Shown: positions 1 to 10,389, counted from the stretch's first letter. The stretch: DNA of 64,000 nt from Ideonella oryzae (GCF_024055665.1 NZ_JAMXMC010000008.1:227268-291267); one strand, 5' to 3'. The notes: a model not told the origin generated them from the letters alone. Numbers and translations are program-made.

Positions 1-1621
1 TGAGCACCTTGATCGGGTCCTCGTTGCCGGACAGCTCACGCTCCCAACGTTCCTCGACGAAGCTGAAGTTGATCGTCTCCTGGTAGCCCAGTGCGGCCAG
101 GGCATGGCGCACGGCGTGGCTGCTGCGGCGCGCCTCGGGGCGCACCTTCACGGTCACCGGAGCCAGCGGCGGGGTGGCGGGCAGGCGGTGGAAGCCCAGC
201 ACCCGCACCACCTCCTCGATCAGGTCTTCCTCGATCGTCAGGTCGAAGCGCCAGGACGGCGGCGTGACGGTCAGCTCGCCCTCGCCTTCGGTGGTCTGCA
301 GGCCCAGACGCTGCATCACGCCCACGCACTCTGCCTGGGTGACGGGCATGCCGATGACCTTGGCCGCGCGGGCCACGCGCAGGCGCACCGGCCGGCGCTC
401 GGGCATGGCCGGCTGCACGTCGGTGATCGGGCCGGCCTGGCCGCCGCAGATCTGCTGCACCAACGCAGTGATGCGCTCGATGTGCTCGACCGTCTGCTGC
501 GGGTCCACACCGCGTTCGAAGCGGTGGCCGGCATCGGTCGAGAAGTTGAAGCGGCGCGAGCGGCCGGCGATGGCCGTGGGCCACCAGAAGGCAGCTTCGA
601 TGTAGATGTTGCGGGTGTCGTCGGACACGGCGGTGGCGTCACCGCCCATGATGCCGGCCAGCGATTCGACGGCCTGGTCATCGGCGATCACGCCAACCTG
701 GCCATCCACCGTGATGGTGTTGCCGTTGAGCAGCTTGAGCGTCTCGCCCTCGCGGCCCCAGCGCACCTGCAAGCCGCCGTGGATCTTGTCCAGGTCGAAG
801 ATGTGCGACGGGCGGCCCAGCTCGAACATCACGTAGTTGGAGATGTCCACCAGCGGGCTCACCGCGCGCTGGCCGCAGCGCGCCAGGCGCTCGACCATCC
901 AGGCCGGCGTCTGGGCCTGGGTGGTCACGCCGCGCACGATGCGACCCGAGAAGCGGCCGCACAGGTCGCTGGCCTGCACGTCCACCGCCAGGGTGTCGTC
1001 CAGCGCGGGGGCCACGGCGTCGATGCGGGGCGCGTTCAGCGGCGTGCCGGTCAGCGCGGAGACCTCGCGCGCCACGCCGTACACGCTCAGGCAGTGCGCC
1101 AGGTTGGGCGTGAGCTTGAGGGTGAAGAGCGTGTCGTCCAGGTTCAGGTACTGGCGGATGTCCTGGCCCAGCGGCGCGTCGGCCGGCAGCTCCAGCAGGC
1201 CGCCATGGTCCTCGCTGAGCTGCAGTTCGCGGGCCGAGCACAGCATGCCGAAGCTTTCCACGCCGCGCAGCTTGCCCACCTTGATCTGGAAGGGCTTGCC
1301 ATCTTCGCCCGGGGGCAGTTCGGCGCCCACCATGGCCAGGGGCACGCGGATGCCCACGCGGGCGTTCGGCGCACCGCAGACGATCTGCAGCGGGCCGTCC
1401 TTGCTGTGCGGGCCGGCGTCCACGCGGCACACGCGCAGGCGGTCGGCATTGGGATGCTGCTCGGCCTCGACGATCTCGCCCACCACGATGTTCGTGAACG
1501 GCGGCGCCACCGGGCTCATCTCTTCCACCTCCAGACCGGCCATGGTCAGCAGGTCGGCCAGTTGCTGGGTGGAGATCGGTGGGTTGCAGAACTCGCGCAA
1601 CCAGGATTCAGGGAATTGCAT
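1..1621 (-). CDS. pheT: phenylalanine-tRNA ligase beta subunit (3' end cut by window)
   Basis: This is the large subunit of the alpha2-beta2 synthetase that charges tRNA-Phe in the cytoplasm. About 540 residues are visible, reading from an ATG at 1621 ([12 protein letters not shown]); the C-terminal third (rest of the catalytic-like module and the anticodon-binding domain) lies beyond position 1. The N-terminal EMAP-II-like tRNA-binding segment is seen around residues 35-150, with [15 protein letters not shown] near residue 54. The B3/B4 editing region follows, then a B5-type segment around residues 400-470. It lies 66 bases after pheS in the same orientation, the universal pheST order. Family assignment is secure; only the 3' end is missing. 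Confidence 0.97.
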   Translation of the reverse strand, partial: MQFPESWLREFCNPPISTQQLADLLTMAGLEVEEMSPVAPPFTNIVVGEIVEAEQHPNADRLRVCRVDAGPHSKDGPLQIVCGAPNARVGIRVPLAMVGAELPPGEDGKPFQIKVGKLRGVESFGMLCSARELQLSEDHGGLLELPADAPLGQDIRQYLNLDDTLFTLKLTPNLAHCLSVYGVAREVSALTGTPLNAPRIDAVAPALDDTLAVDVQASDLCGRFSGRIVRGVTTQAQTPAWMVERLARCGQRAVSPLVDISNYVMFELGRPSHIFDLDKIHGGLQVRWGREGETLKLLNGNTITVDGQVGVIADDQAVESLAGIMGGDATAVSDDTRNIYIEAAFWWPTAIAGRSRRFNFSTDAGHRFERGVDPQQTVEHIERITALVQQICGGQAGPITDVQPAMPERRPVRLRVARAAKVIGMPVTQAECVGVMQRLGLQTTEGEGELTVTPPSWRFDLTIEEDLIEEVVRVLGFHRLPATPPLAPVTVKVRPEARRSSHAVRHALAALGYQETINFSFVEERWERELSGNEDPIKVL

Positions 1622-1687
1622 GTTGGGATCCGATGATGTTCTGGGAAACGGGCGGGAGCGGCGGGCACCTCGGGCGCCCTGCCCGGC

Positions 1688-2743
1688 TCACTTGAACTGG
1701 CTCAGGAAGCGCAGGTCACCGTCAAAGAACAGGCGCAGGTCGTTCACGCCGTAACGCAGCATGGTCAGCCGGTCGGGCCCCATGCCGAAGGCGAAGCCGA
1801 TGTAGCGCTCGGGGTCCAGGCCGAAGTTGCGCACCACGTTCGGATGCACCTGACCGGAACCGGCCACCTCCAGCCAACGGCCCTTCAGCGGCCCGCTGGC
1901 GAAGGCGATGTCCACCTCGGCCGAGGGCTCGGTGAACGGGAAGAACGACGGGCGGAAACGGATCTCTAGGTCGTCGGTCTCGAAGAAGTTGCGGAAAAAG
2001 TCGGCGAACACCGCCTTCAGGTCCTTGAAGGACACGTTCTCGCCGATCCACAGGCCTTCACACTGGTGGAACATCGGCGAATGGGTGGCGTCGCTGTCCA
2101 CACGGTAGGTGCGGCCCGGCGCGATCACGCGGATCTCGGGCATGGCCTGGCCCGCGGCCAGCGCGGCGGCGTGGCGCTTCACATGCTGGACAGCGTGCCG
2201 CACCTGCATCGGGCTGGTGTGGGTGCGCAGCAGGTGGCCGCTGCCATCCGGCGCCTTCGTGTCGACATAGAAGGTGTCGTGCATCGAGCGCGCGGGGTGG
2301 TCGGCCGGCGTGTTCAGCGCAGTGAAGTTGAACCAGTCTTCCTCGATCTCGGGGCCATCGGCCACCTCGAAACCCATCGAGCCGAAGATGGCCTCGATGC
2401 GCTCCATCGTGCGGGACACCGGGTGCAACCCACCCATGCCGTGCTGGCGGCCGGGCAGCGAGACGTCCAGCGACTCGGCCTTCAGCTGCGCCTGCAGCTC
2501 GGCCTCGGCCAGGGCCTGACGGCGTTCGGTCAGCAGCGACTCGATGCGCTGCTTGGTCTGGTTGATCTCGGCCCCGCGGGTCTTCTTTTCCTCATGGGAC
2601 AAGGCGCCCATGCCCTTGAGGAGTTCGGTCACCTGACCGGCCTTGCCCAGGTAGCGGGCCTTGGCGTTTTCCAGCTCGGCTGGCGTGGCGGCGGCGGCGA
2701 AATCCGCCTGCGCAGCGCCCACCAGTAGGTCGAGATCGTTCAT
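1688..2743 (-). CDS. pheS: phenylalanine-tRNA ligase alpha subunit
   Basis: This catalytic subunit activates phenylalanine and transfers it to tRNA-Phe, as partner of PheT downstream. It is 351 residues, the usual bacterial length. A coiled-coil N-terminal arm (residues 1-90) precedes the class II core. Motif 2 is visible as [11 protein letters not shown] and motif 3 as [16 protein letters not shown] near the C-terminus. The phenylalanine pocket region [10 protein letters not shown] is intact. The gene is separated from rplT by a 110-base leader holding a terminator-like hairpin (2762-2794), so its expression may be partly uncoupled from the ribosomal protein genes upstream. Confidence 0.98.
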   Translation of the reverse strand: MNDLDLLVGAAQADFAAAATPAELENAKARYLGKAGQVTELLKGMGALSHEEKKTRGAEINQTKQRIESLLTERRQALAEAELQAQLKAESLDVSLPGRQHGMGGLHPVSRTMERIEAIFGSMGFEVADGPEIEEDWFNFTALNTPADHPARSMHDTFYVDTKAPDGSGHLLRTHTSPMQVRHAVQHVKRHAAALAAGQAMPEIRVIAPGRTYRVDSDATHSPMFHQCEGLWIGENVSFKDLKAVFADFFRNFFETDDLEIRFRPSFFPFTEPSAEVDIAFASGPLKGRWLEVAGSGQVHPNVVRNFGLDPERYIGFAFGMGPDRLTMLRYGVNDLRLFFDGDLRFLSQFK

Positions 2744-2761
2744 GTTCGGTGCAAATCAATG

Positions 2762-2794
2762 AAAAAAAGGCCGACACCTGGGGTGACGGCCTTT
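2762..2794 (-). terminator. intrinsic terminator or attenuator in the rplT-pheS gap
   Basis: On the minus strand an 8-bp perfect stem (AAAGGCCG / CGGCCTTT) is extended by four inner pairs and followed directly by seven U residues. It lies after the rplT stop and before the pheS start. It could end the thrS-infC-rpmI-rplT transcript or act as an attenuator for pheST, as is known in enterobacteria. No convincing phenylalanine-rich leader peptide was found. Confidence 0.7.
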
Positions 2795-2853
2795 GAGAGC
2801 CTGAGAGGGTTCCCAAAGCCTGCTGGGCAGGCCCCGGTCACCCTGCAGGGTTA

Positions 2854-3210
2854 TCAAGCAAGCTGGGCCTTCACCTTGTCGACGATGGCGGCAAAAGCGG
2901 CCGGGTCGTGGATGGCCATGTCCGACAGAACCTTGCGGTCGATGTCGATCGAGGCCTTCTTCAGGCCAGCCATGAACTTGCTGTAGGTCAGTCCCAGGCT
3001 GCGGGCACCGGCGTTGATACGGGCGATCCACAGTTGACGGAACACGCGCTTCTTGGCGCGACGGTCACGGTAGGCGTACTGACCCGCCTTCATCACCGCC
3101 TGCTTGGCGATGCGGAAGACGTTCTTGCGACGGCCGCGGAAGCCCTTGGCCAGGGCCAGAACCTTCTTATGACGAGCGCGGGCGGTAACACCACGTTTGA
3201 CGCGAGGCAT
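2854..3210 (-). CDS. rplT: 50S ribosomal protein L20
   Basis: L20 binds 23S rRNA early in large-subunit assembly and, in enterobacteria, represses its own operon. The protein is 118 residues, the standard length, beginning [16 protein letters not shown] and rich in arginine and lysine. The long basic N-terminal helix and globular C-terminal part ([13 protein letters not shown]) are both complete. It lies 26 bases after rpmI, within the conserved infC-rpmI-rplT group. Confidence 0.98.
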   Translation of the reverse strand: MPRVKRGVTARARHKKVLALAKGFRGRRKNVFRIAKQAVMKAGQYAYRDRRAKKRVFRQLWIARINAGARSLGLTYSKFMAGLKKASIDIDRKVLSDMAIHDPAAFAAIVDKVKAQLA

Positions 3211-3236
3211 ATGTTTCTCCTTCTAGTCTTGGTGGA

Positions 3237-3440
3237 TTACAGGCCGGCGAACGGCAGCATCTGAGCGATGTGGCCCATGTTCGTCTCATGGACGTTGGCC
3301 GAACCGCGCAGCTGACGCTTGTTCTTGGTCGTCTTCTTGGTCAGGATGTGACGCTTGAAGGCTTGGCCGCGCTTGACGGTACCACCCGGGCGCACGCGGA
3401 AGCGCTTCTTGGCGCTGCTCTTGGTCTTCATCTTGGGCAT
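3237..3440 (-). CDS. rpmI: 50S ribosomal protein L35
   Basis: A small basic protein of the large ribosomal subunit, 67 residues from the ATG at 3440 ([15 protein letters not shown]). An in-frame extension of 15 codons up to 3485 exists, but the conserved MPKMKT start and a GGAG-type ribosome site just upstream favour 3440. The characteristic segment [17 protein letters not shown] is present. It sits between infC and rplT in the usual order. Confidence 0.97.
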   Translation of the reverse strand: MPKMKTKSSAKKRFRVRPGGTVKRGQAFKRHILTKKTTKNKRQLRGSANVHETNMGHIAQMLPFAGL

Positions 3441-3560
3441 GACTGCTCCTTTTATGACACCTCTGCTGGGCGGCGGCGTGGTCACACCGCGCTTGATGGC
3501 CTGCAGTGGCTTCTCTTCGCCGCCTGGTGACCAGACCAGACGGTGAAATCTTGAAAACGC

Positions 3561-4109
3561 TTACTTCTTCTTCGGGGCCAGGACCATGATCATCTGGCGG
3601 CCTTCGAGCTTGGGCATGTGCTCGACCACCGCCACATCGGCCAGTTCGTCGCGGATGCGCTCCAGCAGCCGCATGCCGATGTCCTGGTGGGTGATTTCAC
3701 GACCACGGAACCGCAGCGTGACCTTGCCCTTGTCGCCGTCTTCAGCGATGAAGCGGCGCAGATTGCGCATCTTGATGTTGTAGTCGCCTTCGTCCGTGCC
3801 CGGACGAAACTTGACTTCCTTCACCTCGATGACCTTCTGCTTGGACTTGGCCTCGGCAGCGCGCTTCTGCTCCTGGTACTTGAACTTGCCATAGTCCATC
3901 AGCCGGCACACCGGCGGATCGGCCAGGGCTGCGATCTCGACCAGATCGACGTCGTGCTCGGCGGACAAGCGCAAGGCATCCTGAATGCTCACGATGCCCA
4001 GCGGCTCGTTTTCCACGCCATTCAGACGCACCTGAAGCGCTGTGATCTCGCGGTTGAGTCGATGCTTGCGCTCGACGTTCGGAATCCGACGGTCGGCAAA
4101 GGTAGCGAT
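3561..4109 (-). CDS. infC: translation initiation factor IF-3 (AUC start)
   Basis: IF-3 binds the 30S subunit, prevents premature 50S joining and proofreads the start codon. The conserved N-terminal domain ([18 protein letters not shown]) extends upstream of every ATG and GTG in the frame. The only plausible start is an ATC at 4109-4107, 15 bases after an in-frame TGA and preceded by GAGGGG at a good distance. This gives 182 residues ending [15 protein letters not shown]. Rare start codons in infC are a known autoregulatory device, because IF-3 discriminates against non-canonical starts. A GTG start at 4031 would remove the beginning of the N-domain and is unlikely. Confidence 0.96.
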   Translation of the reverse strand: MATFADRRIPNVERKHRLNREITALQVRLNGVENEPLGIVSIQDALRLSAEHDVDLVEIAALADPPVCRLMDYGKFKYQEQKRAAEAKSKQKVIEVKEVKFRPGTDEGDYNIKMRNLRRFIAEDGDKGKVTLRFRGREITHQDIGMRLLERIRDELADVAVVEHMPKLEGRQMIMVLAPKKK

Positions 4110-4190
4110 GGTGAAAACCCCTCATGCAGGTCTTCCGGCAAGAGGAAAACCCCGTTGAAAAAGACTGGAACGCAAAAAACCGAGGACGCG

Positions 4191-6110
4191 TCAGACCTTG
4201 GTGGCGATGTCGTTCGCGAGCTTCTCTTGGAACTCTGCGAGGGACATCACACCCAGGTCCTGGTTGCCTCGGGCGCGCACCGCGACAGCCCCGCTTGCCT
4301 TCTCCTTGTCGCCAATGACAAGGATGTACGGAACTTTCTGCAAAGAGTGCTCGCGGATTTTATACGTGATTTTCTCGTTACGCAAATCCGCCTGCACCCT
4401 AAGCCCTTGTTTTTGCAACGCTTTCACCACGTCCGTGACGTAATCCGCCTGGGCGTCGGTGATGGAGGACACCACCACCTGCGTCGGCGCCAGCCAGACG
4501 GGCAGCGCGCCGGCATGCTGTTCGATCAGGATGCCGATGAAACGCTCCAGGCTGCCGACGATGGCCCGGTGCAGCATCAGCGGGCGGTGGCGGTTGCCAT
4601 CCTCGCCCACAAAGTCGGCGTCCAGGCGCTCAGGCAGGTTCGGGTCGATCTGGATCGTGCCACATTGCCAGGGCCGCCCCAGCGCGTCCTTCAGCGTGTA
4701 TTCGATCTTCGGGCCGTAGAAGGCGCCCTCGCCCGGCAGGTACTCGAACTCGCAGCCCGAAGCCTTCAGGCCGTTGGCCAGCGCGGCCTCGGCCCGGTCC
4801 CAGCTCTCCTCCGTGCCGATGCGCTTCTCGGGACGGGTCGACAGCTTGTAGATGATGTCGGTGAAACCGAAGTCCTTGTAGACCTTCTGCAGCAGCCGGG
4901 TGAAGGCCACCACCTCGGATTCGATCTGGTCCTCGGTGCAGAAGATGTGACCGTCGTCCTGCGTGAAGGCGCGCACGCGCATGATGCCGTGCAGGCCACC
5001 GGTGGGCTCATTGCGGTGGCAGGCGCCGAACTCACCGTAGCGCAGCGGCAGGTCGCGGTAGCTCTTGATGCCCTGCTTGAAGATCAGGATATGACCGGGG
5101 CAGTTCATCGGCTTGAGCGCGTAGTCGCGCTTCTCCGACTCGGTCGTGAACATGTTCTCGCGGTACTTGTCCCAGTGGCCGGTCTTCTCCCACAGGCCCT
5201 TGTCCAGGATCTGCGGCCCCTTGACCTCCTGGTAGCCGTTCTCGCGGTAGACGCGGCGCATGTACTGCTCCACCTCCTGCCACACGGTCCAGCCCTTGGG
5301 GTGCCAGAACACGGTGCCGGGCGAGTGCTCATCGATGTGGAACAGGTCCAGCTCGCGACCGAGCCTGCGGTGGTCGCGCTTTTCGGCCTCCTCCAGCATG
5401 GTCAGGTACTGCTGCAGGTCTTCCTTGCTGGCCCAGGCTGTGCCGTAGATGCGCTGCAGCATCTCGTTGCGGTGGTCACCGCGCCAGTAGGCGCCGGCCA
5501 CCTTCATCAGCTTGAAGTGCTTGAGCTTGCCGGTGCTGGGCACGTGCGGGCCGCGACACAGGTCCTCGAAGGCGCCCTCGCGGTACAGCGACACATCCTG
5601 ATCGGCCGGGATGCTGCCGATGATCTCGGCCTTGTAGGCCTCGCCCTGGTCCTTGAAGTAGGCCACGGCCTCGTCGCGCGGCAGCACGCGGCGCACCACC
5701 GGCTCGTCCTTCTTGGCCAGCTCGGCCATCTTCTTCTCGATGGCCGTCAGGTCTTCCGGCGTGAAGGGGCGCTTGTAGGCAAAGTCGTAGTAAAAGCCGT
5801 TCTCGATGACCGGACCGATGGTCACCTGGGCTTCGGGGAACAGTGCCTTCACCGCATAGGCCAGCAGGTGGGCGGTGGAGTGGCGGATCAGCTCCAAGCC
5901 CTCGGGCTGCTTGTCCGTGATGATGGCCAGCGTCGTGTCCGACTCGATGCGAAAGCTGGTGTCCACCAGCCTGGCTTGCTCGCCGCTGCCGATCTTGCCG
6001 CCCAGGGCGGCCTTGGCCAGGCCGGTGCCGATGGACGCCGCCACCTCGGCCACCGTCAGCGGGGCCGGGTATTCGCGTTTCGAGCCATCGGGCAAGGTGA
6101 TCGTGAGCAT
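4191..6110 (-). CDS. thrS: threonine-tRNA ligase
   Basis: This enzyme charges tRNA-Thr and edits Ser-tRNA. It is 639 residues from the ATG at 6110 ([15 protein letters not shown]), preceded by TTGAGGA; a GTG seven codons upstream is less likely. Domains in order are TGS (1-62), the editing domain with HSTAH and CRGPH zinc-type motifs, the class II catalytic core with [18 protein letters not shown] and the LMLHRAIVG segment, and a C-terminal anticodon-binding domain ([12 protein letters not shown] onward). It is the first gene of the translation cluster and lies 81 bases upstream of infC. Confidence 0.98.
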   Translation of the reverse strand: MLTITLPDGSKREYPAPLTVAEVAASIGTGLAKAALGGKIGSGEQARLVDTSFRIESDTTLAIITDKQPEGLELIRHSTAHLLAYAVKALFPEAQVTIGPVIENGFYYDFAYKRPFTPEDLTAIEKKMAELAKKDEPVVRRVLPRDEAVAYFKDQGEAYKAEIIGSIPADQDVSLYREGAFEDLCRGPHVPSTGKLKHFKLMKVAGAYWRGDHRNEMLQRIYGTAWASKEDLQQYLTMLEEAEKRDHRRLGRELDLFHIDEHSPGTVFWHPKGWTVWQEVEQYMRRVYRENGYQEVKGPQILDKGLWEKTGHWDKYRENMFTTESEKRDYALKPMNCPGHILIFKQGIKSYRDLPLRYGEFGACHRNEPTGGLHGIMRVRAFTQDDGHIFCTEDQIESEVVAFTRLLQKVYKDFGFTDIIYKLSTRPEKRIGTEESWDRAEAALANGLKASGCEFEYLPGEGAFYGPKIEYTLKDALGRPWQCGTIQIDPNLPERLDADFVGEDGNRHRPLMLHRAIVGSLERFIGILIEQHAGALPVWLAPTQVVVSSITDAQADYVTDVVKALQKQGLRVQADLRNEKITYKIREHSLQKVPYILVIGDKEKASGAVAVRARGNQDLGVMSLAEFQEKLANDIATKV

Positions 6111-6188
6111 CAGGGATTCCTCAAGGGGCACCTGCAGGTGCCAAGCTGGATTTCAGGGGGAGTGCGCGATGGCCGGCTCAGAAATGCA

Positions 6189-6212
6189 AAACGCGGCCAC
6201 CGGGGCCGCGTT
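6189..6212 (-). terminator. intrinsic terminator between the AraC gene and thrS
   Basis: A perfect 9-bp stem (AACGCGGCC / GGCCGCGTT) with a 5-base loop is followed on the minus strand by TTT and a T-rich stretch. It lies 110 bases after the stop of the AraC-family gene and about 80 bases before thrS, so it most likely ends the regulator transcript. A role in a thrS leader cannot be excluded. Confidence 0.6.
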
Positions 6213-6322
6213 GCGAAAGCACAAACAAGAGACGCAGGAGTGCACCGCGGCCGATCAGACCTCTTCGAAGAAGATCGAGGGAGTTCGCGGTGTCATAACC
6301 CGTGCTGCCTTTCCCGGTTCTG

Positions 6323-7417
6323 CTAGGTTGTTCGTGATGACGGAGTGGCAGTATAGCCCGGCTGGGCCGCTTCATCGGTGGCCGCGGACGTCTGTCTTCG
6401 CAGGTCACCGGGGGTGCAACCGAACCAGCGGCGCATCACCCGGCTGAAGTTCGAGGTGTCAGCCAAACCCAGCTGCGCCGCCACTTCCTCCACCGGCAGG
6501 CGGGTGTGGCGCAGCAGCCAGAGCGCACGCGCCTGCCGGGCCTCGTCCAGCAGGGCCTGGAAGGAGCGACCTTCGGCAGCCAGGCGACGCATCAGGGTGC
6601 GCGGGCCCAGTTCGCACAGTGCGGCCATCTCCGTCAGGCTGGGATAGCTGCCGGCCGGCTGACTGCGCAGCAGCCCCGCCACGCGACGGGAAAGGCTGCG
6701 CTCCGCCAGCGCGCGCAATTCGGCTTCACAGGCCCGGCAAGCGGTGGCGTGTGCGCGGGGGTCAGCGCCCAGACAGGCCATGGTCAACACCCGGGCCTCG
6801 GCCCGCAGCGCCAGGACGGGCGCACCGAAGCGAAAACGCACGGGTGCAAAGCGCTGGTATTGCGTGCTCCAGGGTGGCGCCGCGAGGGGCCAGTCCACGC
6901 TCAGCCCGTCGGGCAGTTCGCCCAGCGCGGCCTCCACCAGACGCAGCGTGGCGGCCACCACCGTGTCCAGATAGAAGCCGCGCGCCGGCCCCCAGTCGGC
7001 ACACTCGCGTCCCACCAGCAGGGTCTGCTCCGCACCGGCATCGTCTTCCAGCGCCCAGACCAGTGCCTCGTTGCGCACGGTGCTGTAGCGCGCGAACACC
7101 CGCAGCACGTCCCCCAGGCTGGACGCTGTGAGCGCCGCGTAGCCGATCAGGCCATGCATGGACACCTGGGTCTGTCCACCCAGATCCAGCCCCAGCCAGG
7201 GACGGCCGGTGGCGGCCATAGCGGCCACCACCAGGCGCCGCGTGGTCTCCAACGAGAGGGGACGCTCGTCCTGCCCCAGGGCCTGGGCATCCAGGCCGGC
7301 CGCGGCCAGGACCGGCACGGTCTCCACCGACGCCTGTTCCAGCAGACGTCGCAGCATCCGGGCATAGACCGGGTGGACCAGGGCATCGGTTTCGGGCAGG
7401 CGGGCAGTGGCGGACAT
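6323..7417 (-). CDS. AraC-family transcriptional regulator (arabinose-binding-like N-domain)
   Basis: A probable ligand-responsive DNA-binding regulator of 364 residues. The N-terminal two thirds match the Arabinose_bd type seen in OruR/ArgR-like AraC members (region MHGLIGYAALTASSLGDVL near residue 85). The C-terminal 75 residues form the double helix-turn-helix, with CELGPRTLMRRLAAEGRSF as the first unit and VEEVAAQLGLADTSNFSR plus MRRWFGCTPGDLRR as the second. It is transcribed divergently from the GMC oxidoreductase at 7554, so that gene is its likely target. The inducer is unknown. Confidence 0.9.
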   Translation of the reverse strand: MSATARLPETDALVHPVYARMLRRLLEQASVETVPVLAAAGLDAQALGQDERPLSLETTRRLVVAAMAATGRPWLGLDLGGQTQVSMHGLIGYAALTASSLGDVLRVFARYSTVRNEALVWALEDDAGAEQTLLVGRECADWGPARGFYLDTVVAATLRLVEAALGELPDGLSVDWPLAAPPWSTQYQRFAPVRFRFGAPVLALRAEARVLTMACLGADPRAHATACRACEAELRALAERSLSRRVAGLLRSQPAGSYPSLTEMAALCELGPRTLMRRLAAEGRSFQALLDEARQARALWLLRHTRLPVEEVAAQLGLADTSNFSRVMRRWFGCTPGDLRRQTSAATDEAAQPGYTATPSSRTT

Positions 7418-7553
7418 GGGGCAGGGGCAAGGACGGCAGGCCGTGGAAACCCGCGCTTGTCACTTTATGACGACCCGCTGTCAGAGCCATCGGTGGAAGC
7501 ACGCAGGCGTGCTCCGGACACTGCCGCCCACTCCGCCCCATTTCCCACGGACC

Positions 7554-9230
7554 ATGAGCAGCACCTCCCTTCCCTCCCAGGCCTTCGATTACGTGATCAT
7601 CGGCGGCGGCAGCGCCGGCTCGGTGCTGGCCAGCCGGCTCAGCGAAGACCCCGCCGTTTCCGTCGCCTTGCTGGAGGCCGGGCCGGCCGACCGCAGCGTG
7701 CTGATCCACTGCCCGGCCGGTCTGGGCGTGATGGCCCGCACCGGCCAGGCCAACTGGTGCTTCGAGACCACGCCCCAGACCGGGCTGAACGGCCGGCGCG
7801 GCTACCAGCCCCGCGGCAAGGTGCTGGGCGGCTCCAGCTCGATCAACGCGATGATCTACATCCGCGGCCACCGCAGCGACTACGACGCCTGGGCCGCCGC
7901 CGGCAACCCCGGCTGGGATTGGGACGCCGTGCTGCCCTGGTTCAAGCGCGCAGAGAACAACGCCCGCGGCGCCGACGCCTGGCACGGCCAGGGTGGCCCG
8001 CTGCATGTGATGGACCTGTGCGACCCCAACCCGCTGTCACGCCGCTTCGTCGAGGCCGGCCGCCAGGCCGGCTGGCCCGAGAACCCGGACTTCAACGGTT
8101 CAGACTTCGAAGGCGTCGGGATGTACCAGGTCACCCACCAGAACGGCGAGCGCTTCAGCGCCGCCAAGGGCTATCTGCGCCCTCACCTGGGCCGGCCCAA
8201 TCTGCAGATCTTCACCGAGGCCCGGGCCGAGCGCCTGATTCTCGACGGCCGGCAGGTCCGCGGCGTGGAGCTGCTGCACCGCGGCCAGCGCCTGCGGCTG
8301 ACGGCGCGCCACGAGGTGGCCCTGTGTGCCGGCGCCTTCCAGTCGCCGCAGCTGCTGATGCTCTCCGGCGTGGGCGACCCGGCCGAGCTGCAGCGCCACG
8401 GCATCACGGTGCGTCACGCCCTGCCCGGCGTGGGCCGCAGCCTGCACGACCACCCGGACGTGGTGATGGTGCTCAAGGCCCCCCAGGCGCGCACGAGCTT
8501 TGGCCTGAGCCTGGGCGGCGGCTGGGACATCGCCCGCGCCATGGGCCAGTGGCGCCGCGAGCGGCGCGGCCTGCTGACTTCCAACTTCGCCGAGGCCGGC
8601 GGCTTCTTCCGCAGCCGACCCGACGAGGCCGTGCCGGACCTGCAGTGGCACTTCGTGGTGGGCCAGCTGGTCAACCACGGCCGCAGCGCGGTGTGGGGCC
8701 ACGGCTACTCGGTGCATGTGTGCCTGCTGCGACCCCAGAGCCGCGGGCGGGTGACGCTGGCCAGCGCCGACCCGCTGGCCGCCCCGGTGATCGACCCGGC
8801 CTTCCTGGCCGAGGCCGACGACCTGGACCGGCTGGTCAGCGGCGTGCAGCAGACGCGCCGCCTGCTGGCCCAACCGGCGATGGCAGCCCTGGGCGGACAG
8901 GAGCGCGGCGCCCTGGCTCGGGCACAAGATCCGCAGGCCGTTGCCGAATTCATCCGCAACCACGCCGACACCATCTACCACCCGGTGGGCAGCTGCCGCA
9001 TGGGCGCCGACCCGCTGGCCGTGGTGGACGCCCAGATGAAGGTGCTCGGTCTGTCGGGCCTGCGGGTGGTGGACGCTTCGGCGATGCCCAGCATCGTCAG
9101 CGGCAACACCAACGCTCCGGTCATCATGATGGCCGAGCGGGCGGCGGCCTGGATGGCGGCCGCCCGCTGGCGCCGGGAGGATGCCACCGTCATCGCGCCG
9201 GCACAGCCGATGGCCGAAGCCGCGGGCTGA
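7554..9230 (+). CDS. GMC-family FAD-dependent oxidoreductase (choline/alcohol dehydrogenase-like)
   Basis: A flavoprotein of 558 residues that probably oxidises an alcohol. The FAD-binding GGGSAG lies at residues 17-22 of YVIIGGGSAGSVLASRL. The GMC signature GKVLGGSSSINAMIY is near residue 85. The C-terminal active site has YHPVGSCRMG and the closing SGNTNAPVIMMAERAA. The ATG at 7554 is chosen because it starts 11 residues before the FAD motif; the frame is open upstream to 7407, overlapping the divergent regulator start. Substrate cannot be told from sequence; AlkJ-like or choline-dehydrogenase-like members look alike at this level. Confidence 0.93.
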   Translation: MSSTSLPSQAFDYVIIGGGSAGSVLASRLSEDPAVSVALLEAGPADRSVLIHCPAGLGVMARTGQANWCFETTPQTGLNGRRGYQPRGKVLGGSSSINAMIYIRGHRSDYDAWAAAGNPGWDWDAVLPWFKRAENNARGADAWHGQGGPLHVMDLCDPNPLSRRFVEAGRQAGWPENPDFNGSDFEGVGMYQVTHQNGERFSAAKGYLRPHLGRPNLQIFTEARAERLILDGRQVRGVELLHRGQRLRLTARHEVALCAGAFQSPQLLMLSGVGDPAELQRHGITVRHALPGVGRSLHDHPDVVMVLKAPQARTSFGLSLGGGWDIARAMGQWRRERRGLLTSNFAEAGGFFRSRPDEAVPDLQWHFVVGQLVNHGRSAVWGHGYSVHVCLLRPQSRGRVTLASADPLAAPVIDPAFLAEADDLDRLVSGVQQTRRLLAQPAMAALGGQERGALARAQDPQAVAEFIRNHADTIYHPVGSCRMGADPLAVVDAQMKVLGLSGLRVVDASAMPSIVSGNTNAPVIMMAERAAAWMAAARWRREDATVIAPAQPMAEAAG

Positions 9231-9246
9231 GCCGCCGCCGCGGCGC

Positions 9247-10356
9247 TCAGGGCAAAGGCTGCAGCTCGGGTGAGGCCCGGCCGTCGACCCAGGCCTGGAA
9301 CTCGTCGGCCAGGCGCTGGCTCTCGGCCACCGCGCGGCGCCAGGCGCGCTCGCGCGCGGCGTCGTCGTCCAGGTGGACCTTGAAGTCCTCCCGGCTGGGC
9401 AGCCGGCCTCCGGGCAGCGTGGCCAGCCATTCGGGGCGCGGCGCCAGCACCACCACCCGGTCCAGCGCAGTGGTCGCACGGTGGCGCCAATGCCAGCCTT
9501 TGTCCAGCCAGCCCGGCACCAGCGTGGGCTGGAAGTGCGGGTACAGCACCCAGCCCGGGTCCCCACCCTGCCCCGTGTCACCGGCCAACAGGCGGTCGTA
9601 ACGCAGGTGCAGGTGGTAATCGGTGATGCCGCCGTCCCAGTAGGCCCCGCGTGGCGCGCCCGGGATGTCATGCACCGCATCCAGCCAGAAGGGGATGGCG
9701 CAACTGGCCAGCACCGCCGGGATGAGGTTCTGTGGCGACAGCGGCACCTGCTGCCCGCGGAAGTCGTGCAGCGGCAGTGGCAGTGCGTCGCGTGGGTCGG
9801 AGAACACCACCCGCTCCAGCCAGGCGCCCAGCGCCGAACGGGCGACCAGGTTGCTGGCGAAGGCCGCGCCATAGCCCAGGCTGGTGCGCCAGCGCGCGGT
9901 CTCACGCCGCAGCCAGCGCCGGCCGTGGCTGGTGAAGACATGCAGCCGGTACTGCGGATGGGCCAGCAGCGCGGCTTCCTGCCCGCCGAAGTGCTCATGC
10001 AGCTTGGCACCGAACACCGCGCTGACATGACTGGGCAGGGGCGCCTTGCCCGGTGCGTGCGCGTAGCGCTGGGTGATGTAGTCCTCGCCCAGGCGCTGCA
10101 GCGCGGCCACCGGGTCGGCCATGCAGGCCGCCGTCACGCGCCAGGCGCCGATGGAGGCGCCCAGCAGGTGCACCGTGTGGCCACCACGCGGCAGCCAGTG
10201 GCCGAACAGGAACTGGTCCAGCGGGCTCAGGATCAAGCCCTTGGGGCCACCGGCCGCGCCCGGCACCACGCGTACCTCGGAGGGCGCGAGCGGCCCCTGG
10301 CGCAGGCGCGCCAGCGCGGACGGGCCGGCCAGGATGCGCAGGGCCTTCATCACCAT
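9247..10356 (-). CDS. patatin-like phospholipase
   Basis: A predicted acyl hydrolase of 369 residues. The patatin dyad is clear: oxyanion-type GAAGGPKG at 33-40, nucleophile motif GASIG with Ser68, and WDGGITDYH with Asp241. No signal peptide is visible, so it is probably cytoplasmic or peripheral. An alternative ATG lies two codons inside (10350). It converges with the GMC oxidoreductase and lies 33 bases after the Tex stop codon in the same orientation, but no functional link is evident. Confidence 0.88.
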   Translation of the reverse strand: MVMKALRILAGPSALARLRQGPLAPSEVRVVPGAAGGPKGLILSPLDQFLFGHWLPRGGHTVHLLGASIGAWRVTAACMADPVAALQRLGEDYITQRYAHAPGKAPLPSHVSAVFGAKLHEHFGGQEAALLAHPQYRLHVFTSHGRRWLRRETARWRTSLGYGAAFASNLVARSALGAWLERVVFSDPRDALPLPLHDFRGQQVPLSPQNLIPAVLASCAIPFWLDAVHDIPGAPRGAYWDGGITDYHLHLRYDRLLAGDTGQGGDPGWVLYPHFQPTLVPGWLDKGWHWRHRATTALDRVVVLAPRPEWLATLPGGRLPSREDFKVHLDDDAARERAWRRAVAESQRLADEFQAWVDGRASPELQPLP

Positions 10357-10389
10357 GCCCGTCAGGTGTCCCGTCGCACCCGCAGGCTC

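Noticed and set aside
2795..2850. CTCTCAGGC-type sequence before pheS resembling the 3' part of a glycine riboswitch
   Set aside because: The other conserved aptamer elements (GGGAGAG-type helix, CCGAAGG-type core) are missing and the gene is not linked to glycine.
3618..6326. 902-codon open frame on the plus strand opposite thrS and infC
   Set aside because: It mirrors the real minus-strand genes; composition is rich in His, Ala, Gly, Val and Leu with no domain, and the opposite strand holds conserved thrS and infC. High GC keeps stop codons rare.
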